Shown: one piece after another, positions 25,451 to 36,409 of the stretch
How positions within the stretch are numbered: position 1 is the first letter of the stretch
Layout of the letters: the number at the start of each line of letters is the position of its first letter
Origin: Rhabditoides inermis
Lineage: Eukaryota; Nematoda; Chromadorea; Rhabditida; Rhabditidae
DNA length: 64,000 nucleotides
NCBI GenBank assembly: GCA_963966185.1
Contig: CAWZYM010000394.1
Span: forward strand, 372,001 to 436,000
Direction: 5' to 3'
Notes under the pieces: model-generated
Database searches by the model: none
What the model was told of the DNA's origin: nothing
What the model saw: the letters and a program-made list of their open reading frames with translations, nothing else
Program-made: the position numbers and the translations under genes

Positions 25451-25530
25451 AGGAGAGAGAGAAAGAGGAAGAGAGAGAGAGAGGGAGTCTGTGTCTCAAC
25501 TACACCAGTACCCACTACTACGACGGTTGC
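19660..25530. repeat. ~190-bp megasatellite with alternating purine and pyrimidine-rich halves
   Basis: About 33 copies of a unit of roughly 190-200 bp. One half reads GTCTGTGTCTCAACTACACC, then a CCTCCTTCTCC block and ACAAGTCAGAG. The other half is almost pure purine (GAGA, GGAAGGAAGG, poly-G). Copies differ by indels in the purine part. Variants with an extra CTCTCAAGGAAGAG junction recur near 21595, 23090 and 24485, about 1.4-1.5 kb apart, which suggests higher-order duplication. Plus-strand open frames run through it (one from 21650 to 25636, 1328 codons, and others in other frames), but these follow from stop-poor composition. I do not call a gene. Confidence 0.95.
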
Positions 25531-25539
25531 CATAGTATT

Positions 25540-26215
25540 ATACCTCTTTTTCATATTCAAATTAGGTCATATCTCAGCTCCTATTACAGCTATAGTGGGT
25601 CCCCCGTTTTCGCGGTCCTCCAATTACGAGAAATGACGCAGACACAAACCTAATTTAATCACATTTAGATCACTTTTCAAAATATGACGCGGTTACGGTA
25701 GTTGCTGCGCTGGTGGCACAGTTCATTTCCCTACATTACGTATGCAATTTCATCTCGTTCACACCGCTAACCGGTCTAGAAAGTGAAAAATGAACTAGCG
25801 AAACGCGTCTGGTATCTCAGTTTATCAGTCGGGACTGTCACATCTCGTAATACATTTTTCGTTTCGGCGAACCGCGAAAACGGGGAACCCACTATACGAC
25901 TTTGATACTTCGTATAGGTACGAAGTGCTGGAATACTCATTGTTTAGTATACAATTTATCTAATTATACATCATTTGCATATTCCAAAAAAGGTCATGTG
26001 CATAGCTCAGCTCCTATTGTAGATACAAACTTGATACTCGGTACGGGTAAAAGTAAACTACTACAAAATGTTTGGTAAACAAGTCGATTAAACAATTAAG
26101 TAAACAACTCCAAATTTCATTCTAAAGGTATCTTATGTCTACTAAACCGAGTAGTGAGTCCATATTTGTTGTTTGAAGTAAACAAGTAAACAAGTTTGTA
26201 AACAATATATGCACC
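25540..26215. repeat. Right-hand remnant of the ~130-bp satellite
   Basis: CATATTCAAATTAGG, CAGCTCCTATTACAGC and later CATCATTTGCATATTCC, CAGCTCCTATTGTAG and GTAAACAAGT repeat the marks of 18060-19640. The megasatellite is thus embedded in this satellite. A TA-flanked inverted-repeat element (25591-25895) interrupts the remnant. Confidence 0.85.
25591..25895. mobile_element. Short TIR element (MITE) with TA target
   Basis: The left end TAGTGGGTCCCCCGTTTTCG matches the complement of the right end (TAGTGGGTTCCCCGTTTTCG) over about 24 bp with one difference. TA lies outside each end. About 300 bp, non-coding. TA duplication points to the Tc1/mariner/pogo group. It sits in the satellite remnant, splitting CAGCTCCTATTACAGC from the next satellite block. 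Confidence 0.85.
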
Positions 26216-26350
26216 TGAATTGACTGACTGTTTTGTCTACGCTTGTTTGAGATAATATTGTAGCCGTTTTAATAGATGAATTATGGCAAAGAGTATTTGT
26301 AAAGAAATTGGCTAATCTATACTCATATGTTTGACTTGTTCTGAAGCTCA

Positions 26351-26372
26351 CCTAGCGGCCGCAGGCCGCTAG
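26351..26372. other. Perfect GC-rich palindrome
   Basis: CTAGCGGCC, a three-base loop GCA, then GGCCGCTAG forms a 9-bp perfect hairpin in A/T-rich sequence. Function unknown; it may be the end of a decayed element. Confidence 0.8.
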
Positions 26373-26427
26373 TCTCTAGAAACAGTATTATATTCTCTAT
26401 TGTCTACTGTCAACTTTCAATCAATAA

Positions 26428-27210
26428 TTTATCCGGAATCGTTATATCTGAATATGACAACACAATCATAATGATATGAAGCATACAGTAGTGCCTAAGA
26501 TGCTAGATACATAGGCTAACGCCGGGGAAAGACAGGTAGGCTGACGAGGTTAGTGGTGGGAAGCGATACTTGATCGGTAATCATTCCTGGACCATTAGAG
26601 TACCATTCTTGTAGAGCTCCGAGGGTCCCTTTGCTTCCATGCCAATTGATTAGGGATGCCGAGGGGGCGGGGCTTAGATGGCACAATTTTTCCGGCATCA
26701 CGCAGTCTCAAACGACGCACACCGTTGAATTCGTCGCGAAAAGTTACATCTAGTAGTGCTATTCCCGAAAGACTGCGTTTTGCCGAGTCGCACATTATCA
26801 TACAAAAACTATATTCTGTAAGCCAAAAAATGGGCGGAGCCTAACCTCTCTGACCCTCTCTCTTTCTGATTCCTGTGCCGCGCGCGCACCAAACCACGCG
26901 CTTTAGGCGCGCATATCTTGAAAACGCATAAAGATATTGAAACAAACTGAACAATATTGTAATAGTATTATATTATAATTCATATTGAAATACAGTATGA
27001 TTCATATGACAAACTTTGAAAATATCTCTGAAATTGCTACAATTGATATCTCCTCGCGCCATAGCTGCTTCCACATGAGGGTACTTCCCGCCGCCTCACT
27101 GGTTACTCGGGAAGGATTCTTGTCGATGACCGAACATTCGGCGGCGGTGGGGCAAAATGAGAACCCGACCGCACGCCGCGGGGAAAAGAAGAAGAATACT
27201 TTCTAGAGAC
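26428..27210. repeat. Dispersed repeat, copy 1 (interrupted)
   Basis: From TCAATCAATAATTTATCCGG to GGGGAAAAGAAGAA this matches 54895-55295 closely, apart from a 391-bp insertion. It is a dispersed interspersed repeat present twice in the window. No open frame that I can assign survives; a transposon remnant is likely. Confidence 0.88.
26650..27040. mobile_element. 391-bp insertion in the dispersed repeat, 6-bp target duplication
   Basis: Relative to the empty site at about 55140, this copy has an extra 391 bp bounded by AATTGA on both sides (26644-26649 and 27041-27046). The insert begins TTAGGGATGCC and ends GAAATTGCTAC. It has no clear terminal inverted repeat and no coding frame. It contains GGGCGGGGC and GGGCGGAGCC motifs. 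Confidence 0.75.
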
Positions 27211-27555
27211 AATACTTATACTATGCTCTTGTTTGTCTACTGCATCTTTTTCTTCTACTGTGACAACAACTTTTTGGAGACATTACTATGTTTTCTTCTG
27301 TCTACTTTCACCTCTCGTCACCTCTTCCACTCTCACTCTCACATCTGCAGTAATCACTATCACTGCGACTTTCGAGAGACAGTTATGTCTACTCTCCCTT
27401 CTCTCTCCTCTTTTCTCTTTCCTGTTCTCTCTCTCTCTCTCTCTCTCCTATTCTCTCTCTTGTATACTTTCACGTCCCCGCTGCGGTGACAACAACTTTC
27501 TAGAGACAGTACTATGGTACCTTCTGTCTACTCTTCTATTCTCACATCTGCAGTA

Positions 27556-28225
27556 GGCCCCGGGCAGACTTTTTCGCGAAAAAAATCGCGCGAAAACTGC
27601 AATACTTAAGCATGCATTATTGATTTGCAATTCGCAGCGCGAATCGCAAAAATGTTTTCGGCAAAAAATTGCGAAAATAGGTGACATACTTTTTCGCGCG
27701 AAAATTTCAGCGAATCGCGAAAATTTTCGCGGACACCGTTTTCGCTGCGAAACGAAAGATACCGCAGATTCGCTACTTTTTCGCGAATCCAGGTACGAAT
27801 TTTCACTTTTCTGTATATTTTTCATTCTTTATAATTGAAAATACACTTCATGAACATCGTGGAAGCTGTATTGACCACAATTGTTTGCTGTTATTACATA
27901 CTAGTCGTTGCGCACTCGTGCCACCCGATTCGCGCGAAAAGTTTGGCGAATTTGAAAAAAGGCGTGCGCCAGTGACAAAACAATGTTCCTATTTGAATGT
28001 TTGGAGTTAAACATGTCACACAACCTCTAAGAAATAAGTTTTCAATTATAACAAAGAAAACAAATCTGCGTAATTCTCAGTGGAAGCGAATATCTTCGAA
28101 TTCGCCAAATTTCAGCGAAAACGATCACCAATTCGCGCGATTATGGGTAGTTTCGCGATTCTCTCAAGCTAAAAATTTTGCGATTATTTTCGCATTTCGC
28201 TTGCGAAAAAGTCTGTCGGAGGCCG
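27556..28225. mobile_element. ~670-bp inverted-repeat element with TA target
   Basis: The left end GGCCCCGGGCAGACTTTTTCGC pairs with the complement of the right end (GGCCTCCGACAGACTTTTTCGC). TA flanks each end. The interior is full of short TTTCGCG/CGCGAAA palindromes at both sides. It interrupts a local repeat of CTACTCTC and GAGAGACAGTTATG. Non-coding; a Tc1/mariner-type MITE is the likely class. Confidence 0.78.
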
Positions 28226-29237
28226 TAGTCACTACGACTTTCGAGAGACAGTTATGTAAAAACTTTTTCAAACAGAAAATACTACTCTCTTCTCTACTGT
28301 CTTCTCTCCCTACTGTCTACTCTCTCACGTTCTGAAAATATAACTTGACCGCCTGTGCTTGCCAAATGACATGTAAGGTGAACTCGATTCTCACCTCACC
28401 TCACTTCCACTCGACACTGTACTGCATCGAAAAGCGGAACTTCAGGCTGAATATGTACAAGAGTACAAGTAATAAACTCAAAACTTAATTTCAACTAAAA
28501 AAGAAGCAGTACCTAGTTCTATATAACGTCTACAATGACTTTGAGAAAAGAAGCCGGCTGGCCCTAACACGTTGTGCGCACGTGTGAAGGAGTTTAAAGC
28601 AGTTTGAGGTTGAATTGATCGTTAGAAAGCACTATCTATTGACGTATCGAAACATTTTACTTATCTTTCAACCTTCAACTTTCCGTTTTGTCAATGTTAT
28701 TCGTTGAAGATAGAAATTTTGTCTTTTTCAACTGACTCAATCCATTATTGTTATATTTAGACATTCCTATCAAAAAAGACACAACTGAGTGGATATGAGT
28801 CAGTGATTGCGAATGCCAACTATTCGATATCGATCGGTTGACCTGGCGGCTGGTAGCGAGCAATCCGGTGGGCGCGACCCCAGCAAGTAACGCGCGCTCA
28901 GAAAATGTCTAATACTGTATGAAGACAAAGTCCGATCGATCTGAAACTTTGACAGAAGGGCTTTTTTGCCCATAAAAGCTTAAGTTTACAAATTGGACCC
29001 TCTATCTCGTCTGTACGAAAAGTCGATCATATTCGCCATATTTGGTGACTTTTCAAAAAAAGGAAACCAGTTTCTATAATCTATTATACGTAATCTTTCT
29101 TCTATTCAATTTTTATAGAAATCGAAGATCAAGAACTTTGGGTGCATTTTGTGTACATTCGCCTATTTGGGCATGAAGATGAGGTCACAGGCAGCTGGTA
29201 TTGCGGCTATCGACTTTTTCTAGGTCGATTCACCTAC

Positions 29238-29291
29238 TTTCACTATCTATTTTCCCCACCCTTCATACAATTTATGTAGACGCTCATCAGA
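29238..29291. repeat. 54-bp sequence shared with 17465-17518
   Basis: Second copy, one mismatch, about 150 bp upstream of receptor C. It could be a shared flanking or regulatory sequence carried by the receptor duplication, or a fragment of a dispersed element. Confidence 0.9.
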
Positions 29292-29445
29292 ATGATGGCA
29301 TGCGCACGTGACTATGTGATAAAATTGATAAATAGTGAATGAAGGAGATTTTGTGTTTGTCCTCCCACCTACAAACAATTTGCACTTGTTCAAACCGCAT
29401 TAATGAGTCGCGTTGTGTGAAGGTGTTGTCAGTGCCGTTTTCGCA

Positions 29446-29578
29446 ATGCCAGAGAGATCTCTTACCGTATACAACAGTCTTCTGGTATACACCATTGGAG
29501 GATTGATGGTATGTGCAATGAACATTCCTCTATTGCTGGTCTACATATACGCGCATGAATGGATTAACGAGATTCCCA

Positions 29579-29628
<50 letters not shown>

Positions 29629-29634
29629 CAAAAA

Positions 29635-29673
<39 letters not shown>

Positions 29674-30973
29674 TGACTCTGTGACGAGTCATGAGAGGAA
29701 CATATTTGCTCGCCAGGTGAGGTAGATCAGATAAACAACAAAAACAACACGTGTCACTCTCACAGCGCGGTTCTCATCTGCTGTCTGATGTGGTCTTTGT
29801 TGATTGCATGTTGGGAGTGACGTTTGTGTGGGTTGGAGTGGACAAGCTCTCTCGCTTTGATCAACGTCAGTCATTATGCTATTCGTCGATACCCTTATGT
29901 TTGCAGCAATAGAGTACGTGATGCGTTGGGAGTGCATTCGTCTCGGCCACACAGTCGTCACTACCTTCAACCTGCAAGTCGATGCATTTGTCCTCCTTGT
30001 CATTTCACTCGATCGATTCATAGCCGTCTTTTGCCCGTTCAAATACATCAAATATGGGAAACAAATCACTCTCTCACTGCTCATAGGTTTAAAAATTGAT
30101 TTTCTCATAGTACATCAAAAATTCAGTGCCTATTGTCATTTCGTTTGTGACAGCAGCCATAAACTACTACGCTCTTTCATTTGATAAAACACTAATCGAC
30201 TCATACTGCGGGCCAACAATTGCATACGAGAAAGTGAGCATCAATATTGTGTAGATACCATTTATAATAGCAATCTTGCTGCAGGTTTTTTCAGAGTACA
30301 TCATTGTAAATCGCATGTTTTGTGTTAGTATCAGTTGTGTTCTCTATATTATTCTTTTACACAATTTACGGGTAAAATATGCAACACAATACACAAACAA
30401 CAATTTAATTTTAAAAAATCGAAAATATTCGCATCCTCAACTTTACAAAGAAGCAGGAGTTTGACTCATGTTACAATCACGTTGGGTAAGCGATGCTAGA
30501 GTGTTTCGAAAACGTGCAAACGATTTAGGTCTAACTGTTGTGGTGTCATTTTTCTTATTGCTGATTCCTGACATTTTGATGTATATACAATGGTCATTTA
30601 TTATTGGAAATCCTACGATTTATTACGTCCCGTTTCTAAGCAAGGTGTATATTCACAAATACAAATTATGTGTCTCCATTCCATGTTTCAGATTATCATA
30701 AATTTCTTCATTTACACATTGCGAAACACAGTTGTGATAGATATGGTAATAGCAATTGCAGAAATTGCACAAGATCTCATTCACTGGATTGAACCACAAT
30801 CGACACACCATATTCTGGCTAGACGATCTACCACATACATGAAACATGATTTGTTTGTCACCATCGAGTCATTTGATATTAAATCGTTTCACTTTGATCA
30901 TATTAAAATTGACTGTGTCACAACTGCAGCACACAAATGCGTCGTGGAATGTAAAGAGAACAGGATGAAGTGA
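29446..30973 (+). pseudogene. Seven-transmembrane receptor (paralogue C), disrupted
   Basis: Exons parallel to paralogue A are at 29446-29547 (continued at 29705-29716), 29766-29865, 29907-30086, 30127-30233, 30285-30371, about 30420-30485, 30529-30644 and 30692-30973. It keeps FNLQVDAFVLLVISLDRFIAVFCPFKY and INFFIYTLRN. The intron of A and B after the DR motif is missing. Exon 1 is split by a 28S rDNA piece, giving a stop at 29635-29637 on direct reading. The sixth exon also lacks an in-phase AG acceptor. Splicing at a weak donor (29581) inside the rDNA to 29766 would keep phase and add a few residues, so some expression cannot be excluded. The C-terminal tail is longer than in A or B. Confidence 0.8.
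29548..29699 (+). other. Inserted fragment of 28S ribosomal RNA gene
   Basis: The 152-bp insert carries the highly conserved stretch of large-subunit rRNA that includes GCGCATGAATGGATTAACGA, GAGATTCCCACTGTCCCTAT, CTAGCGAAACCACAGCCAAG and AAGAAGACCCTGTTGAGCTT, plus-strand sense. This is the region just downstream of the R2 retrotransposon target site. It is flanked by a 5-bp repeat ACATA (29543-29547 and 29700-29704). A few bases differ from the canonical rRNA (for example CAAAAATAGCGG for CAGAATCAGCGG), so it is a decaying copy and not an rRNA gene. Confidence 0.93.
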
Positions 30974-32500
30974 TGTTTGATGCGTGCTTGAATCATTTCT
31001 CGGCTCGACTAGACACTAGACAGACAACAATTGAGATTGAGACTGTGTAGGTGTCCTCTTCTCATTCCGATCCAGTGTATCGCCGCGCCATCTCATCTCT
31101 CCTCATTATTCACAGTAATAACGGGAGCGAGGCGTGAGAGCGCATCGCGTGAATCTGGTGGAACAGGTATGCAGTGTGTCGGAGGGGTGATGTGGACTGA
31201 AAATGCAAGGTAGAAAGCGAGAGTGGGAGTGCTCTCCCCGCATCCGTCAATCAACCTTCAATCGTCTTGCCTTGTCTCGGGTGATTTGTGGGCGCAGCCT
31301 GATTTCCACACGCATTTCATTCGACCACCCATCCAGAAACTATCCAACACAAAACTCGCTCCAACCAATTGGGATTGCGATTTTTTGCATCAATCTTGGG
31401 AGAGACTTTACGGTCGACCATGACTCATTGAAAATGGGATATTCATAGCGAAAGATATTGTTCTTTTGTATGAAAATTTGCACACTTGAACTACGATTTT
31501 AGACAAAAACGAGATTTTGAATTTTGATATTATCATATCACATACTTCCTTTAAAAAAAAAAAGAACCAGAGTTTGTCGCATTATAAAAACAAGATATAA
31601 CATATATCGATTGAGACGGGTCGATTGAGACGTGTTCGATAAATGATTAACGATTAATGGATTAATTGTTAAACGAGAAATTGTTGATAATCGATTAACG
31701 ATTAATGATTAATCAACGATTAACGATTAATCTTGATGTGAACAATTACCAAAAACAGTACATTTCTGACAAAATGTGACTTACTTCAACTCACACAACG
31801 CTCTAGGAAGCGAAAATTATACCGAAATTGAGATATGTTCTTTCGATTTAATCGAGATTCTTTCGATTAGTCGAATAACGATTAATAGTTAATCGGTTAT
31901 CAAAATTGTCTCGATGAATCGATCAACGACTAATCGTTAATCGAAACATGTTCGATTAATCGATTAATCGATAAATCGAGCTGATTAATCGAAAAATAAT
32001 CGAAAATCGATTAATCGACCCAACACTATTATAATGTAGGAATACGTCAAAGATGCGTTTGATATTACTAAACAACGAGCATACGAGCAATGCGCATAAC
32101 ACACAACCTCTTATCACATTAACAGAAAAATACACTGAATATAATAAAAACAATTATGTTCATGCACTTTGTGAAATGGAACAAAAAAGATCTATGGAAA
32201 ACTCTGTGTACCCGTATTCCCGGATATCGTCAATCTCTGAATCTTAGTTCCGAACAAAAAATCAATCTTGCCGCTCATCTTCACACCTTTTTTGTCGGCG
32301 CGGTCTGGTCAACAAAGCTTTCTTCCTTTTCCATCCGAAAATCCCTTCGCAACATGAAAACGGGTCATATGCTTGAAAAAGAGTGGACCCGGGATGCGCT
32401 TATCACTTTAATCATCTCAATCTTTGTCGGCATGCGCCCAATGGGGCGGAAAGGTCCAGACGATCCTATCAAACATTGCAAAAAATGGAGGCGGTCGCGA
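30974..32500. other. Intergenic, with A/T-rich CGATTAAT repeat
   Basis: No gene is convincing here. From about 31600 to 32030 the sequence is a degenerate repeat of CGATTAATCGATTAAC-like words. An open frame from 32156 overlaps the collagen promoter and has no gene-like features. Confidence 0.7.
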
Positions 32501-32515
32501 GGGGCTGCGGTCGGG

Positions 32516-32521
32516 TATAAA
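32516..32521 (+). promoter_or_regulatory. TATA box of collagen gene 1
   Basis: TATAAA within CGGGTATAAAGGGGC, 79 bp upstream of the ATG. A TTTCTTCCAG site directly before the ATG (ending 32593) could accept a trans-spliced leader, as is common in nematodes. Confidence 0.75.
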
Positions 32522-32594
32522 GGGGCAGGGGCGACGCCGGACTGTCTGCTTCACTTTGTCCTTTCTCATCCCTTACCTATCCCTTTCTTCCAGC

Positions 32595-33968
32595 ATGCAT
32601 CCGCACGCAGTCACCGTGGCTGCCCTCTCAGGCTCGGCTGCCACACTCACCGTCTGCCTCATCCTCGCTGCCGGACTCTACCAGGATGTCACTGACATTT
32701 GGAGGGAGCTCGACAGAGAGATCAATACCTTCAGGGTACGCATCTTTCTCTTTTATACTGTAATTTAACTAATTTACTAATTCAATTCTAGTCCCTAACC
32801 GATGACACTTGGAAAGAGATGCTGTCGCTGGGTGCTGCTTCGCCTGCTATTAGGGAGAAGAGGCAGGCATATGGTAAGTCTAGTTTTTTTTTCAACTTGA
32901 TCGAGTTCATTTATGTGCAGGAGGATACGGAGCTACTGGAGTGAACCCGGCGCCCGCCGAAGTGCCTCCCAAGAACTTTGGACAAGACTCTTTCCCAACT
33001 CACATGCCTGCTCAGAACCCCTTCATTTGTGAGTTAACACATTTTCATAACCAATCCTTTTTCTTTAATATTTTGTTTCAGCCCGCTTCTCCCCGCCGTC
33101 TTCAATGTGCTCGTGCTCTACCGCTGCCAACCCGTGTCTGCCCGGACCCGCTGGTCCTCCTGGAGAGGCTGGTCCCGACGGACACGACGGGCTGCCGGGT
33201 ATTGACGGAGAGGATGGAGTCGACTGCGAGAATGTGACCAACACTGAAGTGTCGGGATGCTTCACTTGCCCCCAGGGTCCTCCCGGCCCGCAGGGAGAAC
33301 GTGGATCGACCGGAATTCGTGGAATGCGTGGTAAGAGGGGCAGAGGAGGAGCGCCCGGAAGTGATGGAAACCCTGGATCCGTCGGCAACATGGGACCGCC
33401 TGGACCTCCTGGAGAGAATGGACTCATTGGAGCGCCCGGAGAAAAGGGAATGGATGCCGAGCATCTTGTTTCACAGCCGGGACCTCGCGGAGAGCAGGGG
33501 CCAATGGGAGACCAAGGAGAGCCGGGAGAGCCCGGAAAGGACGCCCCTGAGGGACCTCCCGGAGTTCCTGGACTGGATGGAGCTGAGGGATTCACTGGAG
33601 CTGCTGGACCGGACGGAGACCAAGGAGCACCCGGAAGGAAGGGACCGCCCGGAGAGGACGCCACGGTAAGCATCATACATTATACATTATCAAAAACTGT
33701 ATTCCTGTCGCGATTTTCGAGAACACGCTCAAACTAAAAATTAGGACGTGCGTTGAAAAACAAGTGGGATAAATTAGAAAGGAAAAGGGACGACACAGCT
33801 AGCTAAAGAGATAGAGATCAAGACTAACGTGAGAGAGATGAAATTGTTTGTCCAAACATCTTACCCACAATTTCACTTTCCTTTTTTTAGTACTGCCCGT
33901 GTCCGGAGAGAGAGGACGAACCCACGACTCCTGCTTATAAAAAGAAGAGAAAGATGCGCATGCAGTAA
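32595..33968 (+). CDS. Cuticle collagen 1
   Basis: Five exons give 330 residues: 32595-32735, 32792-32873, 32921-33028, 33082-33665 and 33891-33968. The layout is that of nematode cuticle collagens. It has a short N-terminus with one membrane/signal segment (ATLTVCLILAAGLYQDV), the conserved DIWRELDREI and DDTWKEML region, and a furin-like site REKR. Then come Cys knots (CSCSTAANPC, GCFTC, YCPCPE) flanking interrupted Gly-X-Y blocks. The C-terminus is strongly basic (KKKRKMRMQ). Secreted from the hypodermis as a trimer and cross-linked into cuticle, by analogy with the family. Collagen gene 2 has the same 47-codon first exon, so the two are related. Confidence 0.95.
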
Positions 33969-35228
33969 TTTGTTTTTGAAACTCATAATAATATAGTGTA
34001 TAATGAATATTATGAGAGTATACCCACTGAGAATGTTTAATGTCTTGAATAGATGGGGGCAGCACAGCACCCCAAATCCCCTTTGTTATGTTTTTGTACA
34101 ATTGTTTATGAAACATACTCAAAAGAGAAACAATAGGTTCACATTTGAGTGACGCTCACCTGCCGCTTATGTACCCCAGCCGGCGCCAGCATGTGAGACG
34201 CGCTGGGTTTGCACTCTCAATGAGGGCAGGTGATTGGGAAATCATCCCCACATAATTAGGAGGAGCGCCGTAGGCGCGACTCAGACTGGTATAATAAAAA
34301 TATAACGTTTTTTCTTTTCTTTTTTCTACATGTTAGGGACACAGTAGATACACGGGAAGACTCAGCACAAGGGCGGCTTGCTCACATCAATGACAAACTG
34401 CAAATCGACATAAAATAGAGAGTGCGCGAGAGAGGAGAGAACGTTCTATCCCACTAGTCCCTACTACTCCACAACTTACTGTTTGCCTATTACAGACAAA
34501 GGCGGTTTTGTTCCTCCTTGCGTTGTCAGTTTCGTTCCGACATCGGGGCGGTCAGCCGTCAGCCGATTCATCCCACGGTCATATGCCAAGCGCCCACACA
34601 TACAAAAACCATATCATTAAAACAAAGCAATATACTTATGAGAATAGGCATAGTGCCGTGCCCAACTCGATCAGAGTGTCATCCTCGTCATCTCAGAACA
34701 ATCGACCTGAACAAAATGTGTTTAAAAACAATAATCAACAAAATATCAAACTCTGCCTACACTTACCTGTATTTTCCGCCACGCAACACATTCTTCAATC
34801 AACACATACCTTGATACGATCAGGAAGTTCTAAACATCTAAAAAATTAGATTTAACTTGCAAGGGTACCATATTACACCTGGCATTATTAAAATGCAAAT
34901 CGGTGTCATGAACAGACACAACTCAATCCAGTCACGTTTCCTAATCCTAACCTAACGCTGCGCTGTATGTGAAAAGCCATTGAATAGTAGGCATGCCTTC
35001 GAATCGTGGACACCCGTTGTAGGCTACAAAGTAGCACTACATCTGGCGTGTACACGAAGCGACGACATGCATGTCAACGACTGAATGAATTAGAGCATGT
35101 GACAGTGCAGACGGAAAATCAATCTCAATCAATAGTTCCAGCCTACCGCAACCAAATACAAGTGTGTCTGATAAGAGTTTCACTTTCAAAACAAAATTTA
35201 AACATATTGTATGACTAAAAAGACTCAC
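33969..35228. other. Intergenic, no gene seen
   Basis: After collagen 1 the sequence holds short open frames only and some repeat-like pieces (for example GAGGAGCGCCGTAGGCGCGACTC near 34260). Exons that would continue the minus-strand gene at 35229-35605 may lie here, but I could not define them. Confidence 0.5.
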
Positions 35229-35605
35229 ATAAAGCCCAGCCGGCTTGTGATACCCATTTTTAGGGAAATTGAACGTGTTGATGACGATGAAGTGCTTGAA
35301 CATTATCAACATCAGCAAAAAACCAGCTTCGAGGGGGACAGCCTGAACATGATTGAAATGAGGAAAACACATCAAACAGAAACAATCACATAGCAAAGCC
35401 GACGGGGAACGACGCAAAGATAATACGGGGGTATGGTAGAAAACTGTGAGTACGGAATATGATGCAATATAATCGATAAGCACACCCAGTATAGGGTCGG
35501 AGTATTACCAAAAAACTATTCAATACGTATACGTTTGCTATGATGGAATAAACACCATAAACTGCTGCAGATATGGTTAGGCTCAACGTAACATGAAGAA
35601 GCTGT
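35229..35605 (-). CDS. Partial multi-pass membrane protein, chemoreceptor-like
   Basis: Three minus-strand exons chain in phase with good splice sites: 35605-35509, 35443-35390 and 35342-35229. They encode about 88 residues with hydrophobic segments (VTLSLTISAAVYGVYSIIAN and GFLLMLIMFKHFIVINTFNF) linked by loops with Cys and Arg. This looks like two segments of a nematode seven-transmembrane chemoreceptor. First and last exons were not found, so the gene could be a decayed relic. Confidence 0.42.
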
Positions 35606-36409
35606 CTACAAAGCAGATGAGGATAATGACGCATACTAGAACAAATAATCACTCACGCACACACGTTGCATTCCAGGAAAAACAAGGAAGAATAAGCAAT
35701 GAATGAATGAATGATGGAATGATGAAAGCCGGTGGTTCAGCATAAGTAGACAACCGTTTCGAAAAACCCGGAAGTGATAGTCAGTGGGCAGGGCTAGTGG
35801 CTAAACAACGAAACGTACAAGAGACACCCGTAACGCTAACAAAAAATACGACGACATCCAATGTGCATAGAGGAGGAGGGGGAAGTCGTTGCGAGACCCA
35901 GTCAGTAAATGTTACCGTATAACATGGATACTGTATTCAATATTTTAATTAAATGTTACACACTCCAAAACTCATAGTTTTTATTTTTATTCTGTTAACA
36001 ATGATAAGTTTTAAATTTTATCAGTTGAAGATCAGCTTAACAGGAATACTGTACAAATCCTAAAATATCTGCAAAAAAGTCGATTTGAAAAATTGAACAG
36101 GCCTAAAAATCAGTGTAGTGATCTCCGCATGCTCATGCGTATCCCACATTTTGCCTATATGACGAAATCCGTGTATACACTTGACGTGGATCTGTTCTGC
36201 TTGGAAAAAAGGTAGTGTCCTTTGTAGAAGGCCACCCTCACCCAGTGGAATACATCCTAAAAAGTGCATATTCGGTCAAAATTGTGATGAAAAGGGAGAA
36301 GCGAAGCGAGTAGCATGAGGAGGATCATTAATTTTCTACAACGGACAACGCTACGTCTACGCACGGTAAGATGTTCCTATTATTGCCTATGTTTTCATTT
36401 ACTACATTT

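Noticed and set aside
21650..25636. 1328-codon open frame in the megasatellite
   Set aside because: It follows the repeat, other frames are open too, there is no start context, and the amino-acid text is just the unit translated. A coding role is not supported.
29551..29698. Functional rRNA gene
   Set aside because: Only about 150 bases of the large-subunit RNA are present and several conserved positions are changed.
32156..32695. 179-codon frame before collagen 1
   Set aside because: Runs through the collagen promoter and start codon in another frame.
33065..33676. Minus-strand collagen-like frame (and 42365-43024)
   Set aside because: These Gly/Pro/Ser-rich frames are mirror images of the real plus-strand Gly-X-Y coding sequence.
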